From a virus, in IMG/VR virus record IMGVR_UViG_3300009156_000268, positions 1 through 25,028 of that record: 25,028 nucleotides of DNA; one strand, 5' to 3'. The stretch's first letter is position 1, and each line of letters opens with the position of its first letter. The notes beneath the pieces were generated by a model, which worked only from the letters and a program-made list of their open reading frames with translations, searched no databases and had not been told where the DNA came from. Shown here piece after piece: positions 17,101 through 23,868 of this stretch. The translations under genes were made by a program, and so were the position numbers.

Positions 17101-18634
17101 CAACCCTAGGATTCGCAACAGGTCCTGGGACTGCGCCAGCCCTCGCTGGCATTGGTGTTGGCGAGGGTAAATCTCGGGGGAAGGTATATCCAGGAGCTAC
17201 GCCAAGAGGCTTCCAGGGCTTGGTCTCAGCTCGGTCTGTGACCATAGCTGCGTTGGGATCGAAAGCGATAGATTCTGGACTTCCGATTGCAGCAGTGTCT
17301 CGATAGAAAGTCGCGCCCCAGGGAGAATTTGCTATCGTAGGCATGTCAGGATGATTAAGAGGGCTTTCTCCTCCCAATCCCCTTATTCCATGCACATTGC
17401 CCCGAGCTAGTTCGCTCGCCAGATTCTTTACGGCGCGCTCCGCTACTGGATCATTCTTAACTGAAACAAATGGGACCTTACCAGAAATCTGGTCTGCGGG
17501 GTCTACAACGTATTGTGACTGGTCCTGCCAAGCTCTCCAGATACGCTTGATCTTGTCTGCATCATGTTGTGGATGCAGCTTATCGACAATAACCTGGACA
17601 TCTTCCTTAGGCACTGGCTCTAAGAGGTTCAGAGCCAGCATGTTATCAGGAAAATCAACAGGCATCTCGTAAGAGCCAAATCGAGATGCTACTGGACTTG
17701 AAGGTAGCTTACCAAGCTGACGCGCAACTTGAGCCTGCTCTGGAGAGACCATACCGCCATGAGCGTAACGCTGGAGAACATCAGCTCCACTAGTTGGCTG
17801 GAAGCCATGCTCGACCATCGCATCGATAGCAGTTTTACTATAGTCTCCGTGCGCGAATCTCTTAATATTCTTCTGTTGCTTGGCGAGCCACATCGGAATT
17901 GCAGCTTCCTTAGCAACATCGCCAGTCATTCCAAGGAGTTTTGCAGCCCCTATACCAGCGTGCGCGAGACCACCTACAGCAGTCGCAGCAGCCTTTTCTG
18001 GAATGAAATTACTTAGATCTGCGTTATTTAGAGCAAACTTCGCGCCATAGTAAAAAGCTGGGTTCCTCTGATACATCTCGTTTAGAGCTGTAGGACCCAC
18101 TCGTTTACCAAGCTCACGCGCAAGCTCCGGCTGTTCTGCCGTTGGGTCCATCAGGCCGCTTTTAACAGCCTTACCCATCTCCCAGGCAATATCTGACGCA
18201 GGCTTCCTTTCGGAACCAGTGTTTAGTGGACTTGTAACATCCCAGGCAGTTCTGACCCCTGCAGACATTGGAGAGGTCGTTAGTGCTCCGACCGTGCCTA
18301 AAATCTTCTCGCCCCTGTCTCTAACTTCGGGAGTTAAAAGACCTGAATAGAAGTCGCGCGCAGACCTCAGATTGCTACGAACAGGATCTTTTGCAGCTTC
18401 CTGGAAATCTCCGTAGAGTTTCTGTGCGCCACCGAGTAGGTCAGAACCAGCCTTTTTTAGGTTCTGTCCAGCTTGACTCCATGTAAGTGGAGGACCAGAG
18501 GGGAATGCCGGAGGAGGTGGCGGAGGAGTAGGATCGTATATAGCGCGAGGCAGAGAAGTAGGCAACATTGACTTTAAGTCATTGTATTGCCTGCCGATCC
18601 AGGGAATCCAGCCTTCTCTAGACTCGCCGCCCAT
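14162..18634 (-). CDS. Giant multidomain (polyvalent-like) protein with C-terminal HD hydrolase domain
   Basis: A 1490-aa protein between terminase and portal. Residues 1-50 end in a proline run. About 55-250 is helical and Gly/Ala-rich. About 300-500 is a mixed region I do not recognise. About 610-945 holds five related helical segments of 50-60 residues with a common [FY]xxxxP-[ED] ending, and a sixth similar one occurs near 1070-1110. A beta module (xVYxTxxxKxVAxFDxxxxAxxW, ending FQDF[TS]T) occurs twice, at 954-1006 and 1167-1222. After a Lys-rich linker and ESVE repeats, about 1300-1480 is an HD-superfamily domain: EKHT (H1314), LHDIGKG (H1355, D1356), QHTHS (H1373, H1375), FNHD (H1403) and YHAD (D1451). 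HD enzymes hydrolyse phosphate esters using metals; the substrate here is unknown. The architecture recalls phage polyvalent proteins that may be packaged and injected. The start is a TAATG junction. Confidence 0.85.
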   Translation of the reverse strand: MGGESREGWIPWIGRQYNDLKSMLPTSLPRAIYDPTPPPPPPAFPSGPPLTWSQAGQNLKKAGSDLLGGAQKLYGDFQEAAKDPVRSNLRSARDFYSGLLTPEVRDRGEKILGTVGALTTSPMSAGVRTAWDVTSPLNTGSERKPASDIAWEMGKAVKSGLMDPTAEQPELARELGKRVGPTALNEMYQRNPAFYYGAKFALNNADLSNFIPEKAAATAVGGLAHAGIGAAKLLGMTGDVAKEAAIPMWLAKQQKNIKRFAHGDYSKTAIDAMVEHGFQPTSGADVLQRYAHGGMVSPEQAQVARQLGKLPSSPVASRFGSYEMPVDFPDNMLALNLLEPVPKEDVQVIVDKLHPQHDADKIKRIWRAWQDQSQYVVDPADQISGKVPFVSVKNDPVAERAVKNLASELARGNVHGIRGLGGESPLNHPDMPTIANSPWGATFYRDTAAIGSPESIAFDPNAAMVTDRAETKPWKPLGVAPGYTFPRDLPSPTPMPARAGAVPGPVANPRVAIQAAATPKPTGGLWAPAPIADKESEMITHVNDIKGIFDQIGDTPDPNSPLGKFLAEDPSEQAKLDPKTLHKLASDYLHSQGSYDAANDVDELWDFKVQANNAAADRAEDFHWDVINNPGLSPQAKAAAWHALKPDVQMAYKSKWSEHYAKNLKVETPPATGVLEAPEPALKLAKHESEAQDFNNNFWLSPTVSYEEAAKEFVNLSPAAKKAFGEQFPDSHKAVLNSSAYKEALKAKGALDPVAEANEFSSGVWLDMDATHQDQVDAYHAMSAGAKAHFKKYHPASASHLESGTPTGGVAAPGGYAWGNIGPKGKEYVKTNFPFLHAEIEAGTLTSPQQIWGALSKFEQDKIAKEMPNLHAKLSGAPLPGAVAAPSPAIEKAAGDLADTFHQNFVVGSTQTNKELAENFAKLAPEGKEAYKQKYPADFKKFESELYGYVHPTKYDVYSTSTGKPVAVFDDYASAQAWKTAHPDKEHLGVSGHMPNLGTDPNFQDFTTVAAPKGDLDFGPAPDKLDDVEPVKDGWGTIGKTKSGQDWKKAYPNTDQAYIESIVDVVNKSAYDQEAFADVFANDLNGPDAYALAQEYPAEYKKLKDAHTAEHGTPEAPKGALDPGESGHFDVGEVVDKLFESPEMQKPIKVESPEDKAHYAKHGTKPGKHEVYNTANDKTVALFDTAEEAKDWINKQPKGKRDYLDYSEHDPTNTKARHFQDFSTSEAGVKLKEGTPKKGPGPKKTKEEQKAYNKEYWAKYKEKFKAGSEESVEESVEESVETSENIIESLKKDPELKKLYEMHSGTERGSIEKHTKEVQTEWAKHMPDYELDEISERFGSDVDLRSLMDVSIALHDIGKGKAIASGAGKSAQHTHSIPVMQRVLKEKGFKSREINLATELFNHDLLGPLVSGEAASKGGADVARVLSEKAKKVGMSTEDFVKLQLAVYHADASSYPYIQKFMTKTGDRWTFSGHKRLTEVEALLKAKAKK
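14793..14828 (-). repeat. Three tandem 12-bp repeats encoding the ESVE linker
   Basis: Three head-to-tail copies of TCAACCGACTC[TC] (plus-strand reading) at 14793-14804, 14805-14816 and 14817-14828 differ at one base. They encode the repeated ESVE units just before the HD domain of the giant protein. They are nearly identical at the DNA level, so they probably arose by recent slippage, and copy number may vary among relatives. Confidence 0.8.
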
Positions 18635-18987
18635 TAGACCCCCTCAGGGAGCTTTCCGGCTTTGTCGTATTCGTCCTGCACGCGCGCCCAGTATTGCTTC
18701 TTAGCCTCTGGATTGTCCTTCGCTTCCTTATCCTCAGCCATCTTTCTAAGTTGAGCAGTCGTCAGAATGTTCCGTAAAGGTTTCTGCTCTGCGACCACCT
18801 CGGGTTGCGGTGGAGCTATCAGACCACCTCTCGTGAAAAGTAACGTCTGTAGAGCAGAATTGCCTTCTCGCTCCGACTTCAAGAGTGCCTGAAGGTCCTC
18901 GATGTGCGCGATTCGTGCCGCACAGCCGAGACAGACCTTTGGTTGCCTTACTACGAGAGAAGGTCGAAAAAGGTCAGTGAGCCACAT
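18634..18987 (-). CDS. Unknown small protein downstream of terminase
   Basis: A 117-aa protein of unknown function. The N-terminus (MWLTDLFRPSLVVRQPKVCL) leads into a CLGC pair at residues 19-22. A helical, coiled-coil-like segment follows (AHIEDLQALLKSEREGNSAL), then a proline-containing linker and a charged helix (LRKMAEDKEAKDNPEAKKQY). A single CxxC could bind metal in a dimer, but no second pair is present. The gene overlaps the terminase 3' end by 14 nt and joins the giant gene as TAATG. It has no Shine-Dalgarno of its own (TTTCCTT precedes the ATG), so it probably relies on coupling. A packaging or portal-assembly accessory role is only a guess. Confidence 0.72.
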   Translation of the reverse strand: MWLTDLFRPSLVVRQPKVCLGCAARIAHIEDLQALLKSEREGNSALQTLLFTRGGLIAPPQPEVVAEQKPLRNILTTAQLRKMAEDKEAKDNPEAKKQYWARVQDEYDKAGKLPEGV

Positions 18988-20647
18988 AAGGAAATCGTCG
19001 TCTTCTTAAGCCTTTATGGAAGATCTTGACTGGTCTCTGTTCCGTTGCCTTAATTCGGTCTAATTTCTCCATCCTGCGGTAGAAACCAGTCATATCTCCA
19101 GAGGTTTGGAGGTATTCTAATACTTGATTCAACCGTTCTCGGTCCGCCGAGACGGCGACTGATTGCTCTACCCAGCGATGAACCTCTTTTATCAGGTAGC
19201 GACCCCCATCATAAGGGTCATCACCTGGAAATTCCATGACGTCTTCCGTTTTTACGTCATCGTAGACACAAAGTGGAATAACGTCCTCAAAAGCTGATAA
19301 ATCTTGCGCGACGTAGAGCCTTGAGTCCTTGAAAACCTGTAATTTCGGGATGTTTTGCTCCGGTCTTTCCGGCTCAAACATCGAAGAATACTCTTTGAAC
19401 GCCTTTTCACCATGAATTCGGAAGATCCTAGCTCCCAGCTCGATATCAAATCCTTCCTTAGGAATGATCCTCGCTGGTTTCGGCTTCCAGCGTAAGTATT
19501 CATGCATCACCATCTTGCCGCTGATACGATCGTTGTCAGCAAGACTGATTCTGAACCTTGCGTCCTGCTCTGTCGGGTTCAGGACTTCAACGAATTGCTG
19601 TAGAATCGACCTCTGATCGCCTTGTTTCTGCTTGGCCGAGGGATCAATAACTACTGAATCGATTATCTCTCCTTGAGACAACCGGACAAAGTCCGATGCC
19701 CACTCTACGATCTTCCTGTTCTTCTGTCCATACTGACGGTAGAGAAAAACCTGATTATTTGGAGCTATCGCAGCCCATCCCATCCAAGTCATAGCAGAAT
19801 GGCCCCAGTCAATTGCTGCAATCCGAGGCCAGAAAGCTGGAAGTGGAAAAGGATCGATAAGATGGAGAGCATTTTTCGGCTCTCCCTCGAAGTGTTCATG
19901 ACGCCATTCGTCAAAAACCTGACCAGTGAACGTCCACCAGTCACCTTCGAGCTTTGCTTTTTTCTCTGCTGTAGGAAGAAGTTGAAGTCGATTTATATAG
20001 TTGGGGTCCGCGTTCATCAAGAACGGGTTGTCCGTCAACTTAGCGGGTATGAATATTCGGTAGCTTTTTGCGGCTCTGTCGTATATCTTTGTATATCCCT
20101 GCTTTGCAGGCTCTACAAACCGTTTTCTGACCCAAGCATGACCGACATTACCCGGGTTCGTGGCGCCCCGGACAATCGCTGGGAGGCTTGGGTCAGAAGT
20201 TCTGCATCGAGAAGTCAGGTAAACATACTGAAATTCTTCGAAAGCAGTTAATTCATCGAATGCGATGTAGTTGTATTCCGCGGTATCGTGAGAACGTGCG
20301 TCCTCACTTCGCAGCATGTAAGAAAACTGTATCCAACATCCTGAAGGAAATGTCCAACGATGCTTCGTATCGTTATAGGTGGCGCCGAAAAAGGGGTAAA
20401 TTTCTCGTGAACGTGGAATGAGTGACTCTTCAAGTTCGGGGAAAGTCCTACGAAATATAACTCCCTTGAAAGAAGCATTTTGATACCACCCCCGAGCAAT
20501 GGGCAGCATCAAAAGGAGTTCTGACTTGCCTCCCCCGGCCGCGCCACCATAAAGACTCTCGAAAATGGTATCTGGAATCCGTATAAAGTCCGTCTGCCGC
20601 TTACTCGGCTCCCAGACTTTAGCGCCATCTACGGTCTGAAACGGCAT
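18974..20647 (-). CDS. terL: Terminase large subunit (DNA packaging ATPase/nuclease)
   Basis: A 557-aa motor protein that pumps phage DNA into the procapsid and cuts it. The N-terminal ATPase has a Walker A-type loop GGAAGGGKS (34-42) and Walker B YIAFDE (D131, catalytic E132), then GATNPGNVGH (161-170), matching the coupling motif region of terminases. The C-terminal RNase H-like nuclease shows IAAIDWG (D280) and VVIDPSAKQ (D335), giving two of the expected metal-binding acids; a third acidic group is probably near 455-475 (VYDDVKTEDV). Length is normal for the family. The start ATG overlaps the stop of the small membrane-protein gene as TAATG. This is the most secure functional call in the window and, with the portal and capsid that follow, defines the region as a tailed-phage head module. 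Confidence 0.95.
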   Translation of the reverse strand: MPFQTVDGAKVWEPSKRQTDFIRIPDTIFESLYGGAAGGGKSELLLMLPIARGWYQNASFKGVIFRRTFPELEESLIPRSREIYPFFGATYNDTKHRWTFPSGCWIQFSYMLRSEDARSHDTAEYNYIAFDELTAFEEFQYVYLTSRCRTSDPSLPAIVRGATNPGNVGHAWVRKRFVEPAKQGYTKIYDRAAKSYRIFIPAKLTDNPFLMNADPNYINRLQLLPTAEKKAKLEGDWWTFTGQVFDEWRHEHFEGEPKNALHLIDPFPLPAFWPRIAAIDWGHSAMTWMGWAAIAPNNQVFLYRQYGQKNRKIVEWASDFVRLSQGEIIDSVVIDPSAKQKQGDQRSILQQFVEVLNPTEQDARFRISLADNDRISGKMVMHEYLRWKPKPARIIPKEGFDIELGARIFRIHGEKAFKEYSSMFEPERPEQNIPKLQVFKDSRLYVAQDLSAFEDVIPLCVYDDVKTEDVMEFPGDDPYDGGRYLIKEVHRWVEQSVAVSADRERLNQVLEYLQTSGDMTGFYRRMEKLDRIKATEQRPVKIFHKGLRRRRFPYVAH

Positions 20648-20841
20648 TATTTAGCTTTTTCAGCTCGTGCAGCTTGGTAGCTTGACCAATGTCCAACTAC
20701 GTTAGCGTAGAGGCTCATCGTAGCCACCCAAAAAATGCTTTCCTTCCACCAAAGAATTGTAGGAATCAAAAGAAGCGCCCAAATCACCGTCATATAGAGG
20801 TGAAAGTTGGGAGATCTAAGGAATTTTAGAGCCTTTTGCAC
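20647..20841 (-). CDS. Small membrane protein (64 aa), possible holin
   Basis: A 64-aa protein with two hydrophobic segments, about 15-32 (LYMTVIWALLLIPTILWW) and about 35-50 (SIFWVATMSLYANVVGHW), separated by a KE turn and flanked by a basic N-terminus and a charged C-terminus (ARAEKAK). This predicts a hairpin with both ends on the same side. The start is a GTG at 20841 that overlaps the previous gene by 16 nt; the stop joins terL as TAATG. Small two-segment proteins next to terminase genes are often holins, but no endolysin is seen nearby and many phages have unrelated small membrane proteins here. Membrane location is clear; a lysis role is a guess. Confidence 0.75.
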   Translation of the reverse strand: MQKALKFLRSPNFHLYMTVIWALLLIPTILWWKESIFWVATMSLYANVVGHWSSYQAARAEKAK

Positions 20842-21050
20842 GTGACTGTCGTGTTCGCGAGCGCGGAGCGCACGAAATTACCGAGCGCGTATTGGCCTGA
20901 CGTGTGCGCGGCGTAAGTTCCGCCCAAAGACTGAGCAACTTCAACAGCCGCGCTTCCGATCAAGAGGCAAGCTCTGTTCGGGAGCGCATATTCGACGTTT
21001 TGTGCCAGAATGGTCGGAGCGCCGATCGGAATCGAGTATGTGATTGCCAT
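20826..21050 (-). CDS. Unknown small protein (74 aa)
   Basis: A 74-aa protein starting MAITYSIPIGAPTILAQNVE, mostly small and hydrophobic residues with a few strands, ending LANTTVTCKRL. It lacks a signal peptide cleavage site and a clear membrane helix. Composition (Ala, Gly, Ser, Thr and Val) fits a beta-structured virion or surface protein. The ATG overlaps the upstream TGA as TGATG, with GGAG about 9 nt upstream. I do not recognise it; a minor structural role is possible from its place beside packaging genes. Confidence 0.68.
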   Translation of the reverse strand: MAITYSIPIGAPTILAQNVEYALPNRACLLIGSAAVEVAQSLGGTYAAHTSGQYALGNFVRSALANTTVTCKRL

Positions 21051-21199
21051 CAGTCTTTACTCCACATCCGTCGTTTCTTCGGTGGCGTCTTCTTGACGAA
21101 CTCTTTGGCTACCGCTGGCTCGATTTTCTGAGGACCAGAGAGGCCACCATGCGACGCAGCTTGCATAAAACGGTATTGTTTTCCGCTTACTGCTGGCAT
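21050..21199 (-). CDS. Small basic protein, MPAVSxKQYRFM family-like (49 aa)
   Basis: A 49-aa protein beginning MPAVSGKQYRFMQAASHGGL and ending in a very basic VKKTPPKKRRMWSKD. The opening resembles a widespread family of short phage and bacterial proteins that start MPA-[VKT]-S-K-x-Q-x-[RK]-F (DUF3008-like); their function is unknown. I choose ATG 21199 because a long purine-rich ribosome site (GGAGAGGAGAGG) ends 5 nt before it. The same frame extends upstream across the neighbouring 79-aa gene, but that extension is Arg/Ser-rich shadow sequence. The Lys/Arg-rich tail suggests nucleic-acid contact. The gene overlaps the next by one base. Confidence 0.7.
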   Translation of the reverse strand: MPAVSGKQYRFMQAASHGGLSGPQKIEPAVAKEFVKKTPPKKRRMWSKD

Positions 21200-21215
21200 G
21201 ATGACCTCTCCTCTC

Positions 21216-21455
21216 CTACCGCTTGGGCTGCGGCTGCTGTCCCGGGAGACCCTGCGATGGATGCGCTCCACCGCTTGGCAGCGTGTTGTCGACCTTCGGC
21301 GCGAGGAACCAGCCGAGAGCCGTCTTGACCGGCGTGAACTCCCGCGGAGGAGCCGGAAGCTGCGTCGGTTCCGGGGGAGCTGGAAGCTGAGAGGCCTGCG
21401 CGTCATCGACCTCATACATCACGCCGACGAACTGAACCACTTTACCCTGTGCCAT
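21216..21455 (-). CDS. Unknown small proline-rich protein (79 aa)
   Basis: A 79-aa protein opening MAQGKVVQFVGVMYEVDDAQ and then dominated by Pro, Ala, Gln and Gly, with QLPAPPEPT followed by QLPAPPREFT as an internal duplication. AAGGAGA lies 5 nt before the ATG, a strong ribosome site. It follows the PEP-CTERM gene by 10 nt and precedes the 49-aa gene by 16 nt. There is no signal peptide or known domain. The start and spacing support a real gene; the function is unknown. Confidence 0.68.
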   Translation of the reverse strand: MAQGKVVQFVGVMYEVDDAQASQLPAPPEPTQLPAPPREFTPVKTALGWFLAPKVDNTLPSGGAHPSQGLPGQQPQPKR

Positions 21456-21465
21456 CTGTGTCTCC

Positions 21466-22086
21466 TTAGTGTCGGGTTCGGAAGCGACGAGCGGCTGCTA
21501 CTAGACCCGACCCGAAAAGTAGCAGCGTAGCTGGCTCGGGAACGGCGGTCGCTGTCGCCGTGTCCGTCGCTGAGAAGCTGAATGCCGTGCCGGCGTTCGT
21601 GACGGCTAGCGAATAGGTTCCTGGAGTGTCGTCAAAACCTGCAATGTGGAACAATCCGGTGCCAACGACGAGCAGACCAGAACTGTTCCTGAAAGGACTA
21701 GTGACAGTCAGCATGTCAAAAGTCGCGCCCGTTGCAGAGGTCTGCCAGGAGGCGATCGGAGCCGTCGGGTAGATCCCACAAGATCCTGCTACGAAGCAGA
21801 AGTCCTTGATCGTCCCGCTGCCGACGATGCCAGCAAAAACGCCAGTGCCGCCGTCGATGCTCATTGGACCAGCGACGTTCGGCGTCGGAGCACCTGTATT
21901 GGTGAAATCAAGCGCGACAGCTTGGTCGAGAGTCGTCACAGTCCCATTTCCAAGGACCGGGAGAACGCAATCAGCGCCTGGACAAACAAGCGCACTCTGG
22001 GAGAGCGTCACTGAACCTGTAATCGGGACAGCGTATGCGGTTGGAGCAATCGTGACGGCGAACAAAAACGCGGCGAGTTTCTTCAT
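21466..22086 (-). CDS. Exported PEP-CTERM-sorted protein
   Basis: A 206-aa secreted protein. Residues 1-19 are a classic Sec signal (MKKLAAFLFAVTIAPTAYA, cleavage expected before VPI). The body is beta-rich, full of Gly, Thr, Ala and Val, with two cysteine-containing loops (CPGADC and CFVAGSC). The C-terminus is a textbook PEP-CTERM signal: VPEPATLLLFGSG (from about 182), a hydrophobic helix and a basic end RRFRTRH. In bacteria this tripartite tail is recognised by the membrane enzyme exosortase and the protein is sent to the cell surface or exopolysaccharide. No exosortase is in this window, so a host enzyme would be needed. AGAGGGA lies about 5 nt before the ATG. The gene sits 9 nt after a lipoprotein gene in an otherwise virion-type operon, which is very unusual. 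Its role may be host-surface alteration. Confidence 0.88.
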   Translation of the reverse strand: MKKLAAFLFAVTIAPTAYAVPITGSVTLSQSALVCPGADCVLPVLGNGTVTTLDQAVALDFTNTGAPTPNVAGPMSIDGGTGVFAGIVGSGTIKDFCFVAGSCGIYPTAPIASWQTSATGATFDMLTVTSPFRNSSGLLVVGTGLFHIAGFDDTPGTYSLAVTNAGTAFSFSATDTATATAVPEPATLLLFGSGLVAAARRFRTRH

Positions 22087-22095
22087 GTTTCCCTC

Positions 22096-22623
22096 TTAGA
22101 ATCGAGTTGCTGTCCATTGTGCGGCTGCGTCGAACCCTACGACATTCCAGCCGAACTTCGAGTTACCACAATAATCAATAATGATATCTACAGCCCAAGC
22201 ACCGATATTATCGGACGTTGCTCGATAGGCGATGACATCGTGAGAAATCGATCCAGAGGATTTGATGAGGTATCCCCATCGCGTATCAGACTTCCTTAGA
22301 GCGAGTATAACAGAATCAAGATAAGTCCAAGAACTAGCACCGTAAGTGTCTTCACAAGACTTGGTAATGTAGGATTGAGGGACAGCTTCGGCAATCTGGC
22401 GCGCGTTTGCAGGGATGTTGACAGGAACTTCACTGCCTCCCGTAGGAGTAGCGACTGGCGCGCTCGGAGTGGGACTAGGAGTGAAAGCACCAATGTCATG
22501 TATCTCGATAGTATTGGTGTTCGTATTGGTGTTGTCGATCGTCGGACCGGTGATGTTTATATCACAAGCTGTGACGACGAGCAGAAGAACTACAGCACAG
22601 ATACTTCGGCTCGTCGTCTTCAT
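22096..22623 (-). CDS. Lipoprotein, unknown
   Basis: A 175-aa predicted lipoprotein: basic start, hydrophobic stretch AVVLLLVV and lipobox VTAC with lipidated Cys20. Asp at the +2 position would, by the E. coli rule, keep it at the inner membrane, though hosts differ. Residues about 28-70 are a low-complexity Asn/Thr then Pro/Ala/Thr linker (NTNTNTNT, PSPTPSAP). The C-terminal domain (about 75-175) is compact with two cysteines (C90, C152) that could pair, and a repeated aromatic strand pattern ending WTATRF. I do not recognise the fold. It lies 16 nt after the proline-rich gene and 9 nt before the PEP-CTERM gene, so these two exported proteins are probably made together. Superinfection exclusion or envelope modification are possibilities; an outer-membrane spanin is less likely because of its size and folded domain. 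Confidence 0.82.
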   Translation of the reverse strand: MKTTSRSICAVVLLLVVTACDINITGPTIDNTNTNTNTIEIHDIGAFTPSPTPSAPVATPTGGSEVPVNIPANARQIAEAVPQSYITKSCEDTYGASSWTYLDSVILALRKSDTRWGYLIKSSGSISHDVIAYRATSDNIGAWAVDIIIDYCGNSKFGWNVVGFDAAAQWTATRF

Positions 22624-22639
22624 TTGACTTTACCTTACC

Positions 22640-23620
22640 TTAGCGTCCGTAACCCGTGTTCGGAGGAAGATTGAACGGGAACTCCGCTGGCGGGCGCCCC
22701 GTGTCGATGTTCTCGGGCTTCTGCTCAGCGTCCCTCGGCTCGTTGGCTTGACCTTGGAAGTCAGCCTTGGGACTGCCGACTTGAGGAAGCTGACCACCAG
22801 AAACCTGACCAGTTCTTTCCTTTTCCTGTCGGGCTGACATCGAGTCAGTTCCCGCCAAAGGCGCGCGCCCTTGAATCCAAGCTCCTCCGGACCAGTATGC
22901 GTCCGAAGCGTCACCGAGCGTAACGTATTGGTCTGGACCCCAGAGTTCCGTTGGCGTAGCAGTGACAGCCTGCATTGAGGCAAGATTGGCTGGTGTCGTA
23001 GAACCCGAAGGAGTGAACGTGCCAGGCGAGCCAGCGGTCGCTCCGGTTGCTGCGGTGACGTCAGGTGGTTCGGTCACGTCTTCCGTATCCTCAGGAATTG
23101 GGAGCATCGGACCAGGAACGATGGTGGCATACTCGTCAGGCTTCGCCGTAGGCGGTCCTTCTCCGGAGTCAACGATCTGGATACGCTGATTGATGTCGTT
23201 CGGGTCGACTTCCTTCGGAGTATTCTTCGCCGACTCTTCCATCACCCTGTTGATCTCTTCCCTTTGCTTGCCCATCTCTTCTTCGGTGAAAGGTGAGAGA
23301 CCGTCGTCGAGACGCTTTGCGACCCGGATTTTCAGCATCTCTTTCTTGACCAGCTCGTCGTATTTGTCCTGTCCCAGAAGAACGATGTAGAGGTCCTTCG
23401 ACATCATCACATCGTGCTTACCGAAATGACCTACGACGTCACCAGGGCCTGCCTGGACTTCACCGGCTTTCGTCTTGACATTCAGCGGCGTTGAAAGATT
23501 GACCTTGAGTCTCGTCAGTCGCGGGCCTTTCGGCCGTGGGTCGGCTGGCTTTTGTTCCTGTTGATTGGAAGGGAAGCCGAGGTCCTCATTGGAGTCTCCA
23601 GCTTGCGTTAGCTCAGGCAT
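22640..23620 (-). CDS. Unknown phage protein, proline/threonine-rich (326 aa)
   Basis: A 326-aa protein with an N-terminal basic stretch (RPKGPRLTRLKVNLSTPLNV), a compact region at about 40-130 (VGHFGKHDVMMSKDLYIVLL and charged helices KREEINRVMEESAKN), and a long disordered tail rich in Pro, Thr, Gly and Ala (about 150-326). The short ordered core might be a DNA- or protein-binding domain, but I cannot name it. The gene overlaps the cold-shock gene by 13 nt, with AGGAG a few nt before the ATG. It has no signal peptide. Composition suggests a flexible scaffold-like or virion-associated protein; this is uncertain. Confidence 0.75.
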   Translation of the reverse strand: MPELTQAGDSNEDLGFPSNQQEQKPADPRPKGPRLTRLKVNLSTPLNVKTKAGEVQAGPGDVVGHFGKHDVMMSKDLYIVLLGQDKYDELVKKEMLKIRVAKRLDDGLSPFTEEEMGKQREEINRVMEESAKNTPKEVDPNDINQRIQIVDSGEGPPTAKPDEYATIVPGPMLPIPEDTEDVTEPPDVTAATGATAGSPGTFTPSGSTTPANLASMQAVTATPTELWGPDQYVTLGDASDAYWSGGAWIQGRAPLAGTDSMSARQEKERTGQVSGGQLPQVGSPKADFQGQANEPRDAEQKPENIDTGRPPAEFPFNLPPNTGYGR

Positions 23621-23835
23621 TGCTCCTGCTTTCGGTTGACTAACACGTTTAGCGCCTTTGGGCCTTGACTGCCCTCTTCCGAGTCGAATATGACCTTATC
23701 GCCTTCTACCATATTTCTGAAAGGGACTGAAGCTCGGCTTACTTTCGACCAGTGGAGGAAATAGTCTCGCTGGTCCTCGCCTTCGATAAAAGCAAATCCC
23801 TTTTCTTGGAAGAGTTTTCTCACGTAGCCTTGCAT
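23608..23835 (-). CDS. Cold-shock domain protein
   Basis: A 75-aa single-domain protein of the CspA type, a five-stranded barrel that binds single-stranded RNA or DNA. The fold markers are present: G-Y-V-R-K near the start, RNP1-like KGFAFI (12-17), RNP2-like DYFLHW (24-29), and a C-terminal GPKALNV strand. I place the start at ATG 23835: GGAG lies 6 nt upstream, whereas the ATG four codons earlier (23847) has no ribosome site. Length is usual for the family. The gene lies between the HTH protein and the proline-rich unknown, overlapping the latter by 13 nt. As an early gene of the leftward operon it could act as an RNA chaperone or anti-terminator of the long transcript; that role is inference. 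Confidence 0.9.
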   Translation of the reverse strand: MQGYVRKLFQEKGFAFIEGEDQRDYFLHWSKVSRASVPFRNMVEGDKVIFDSEEGSQGPKALNVLVNRKQEQCLS

Positions 23836-23868
23836 TGAAGTCTCCATCTAATTCATAGTAGGATACTT

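Noticed and set aside
21200-21415. Upstream extension of the 49-aa protein to 121 aa
   Set aside because: The extension is Arg/Ser-rich shadow of the 79-aa gene, while a strong ribosome site marks ATG 21199.
22630-22983. Open minus-strand frame overlapping the 3' end of the 326-aa gene
   Set aside because: Arg/Ser/Thr-rich shadow of the real frame; the start and spacing favour the longer gene.
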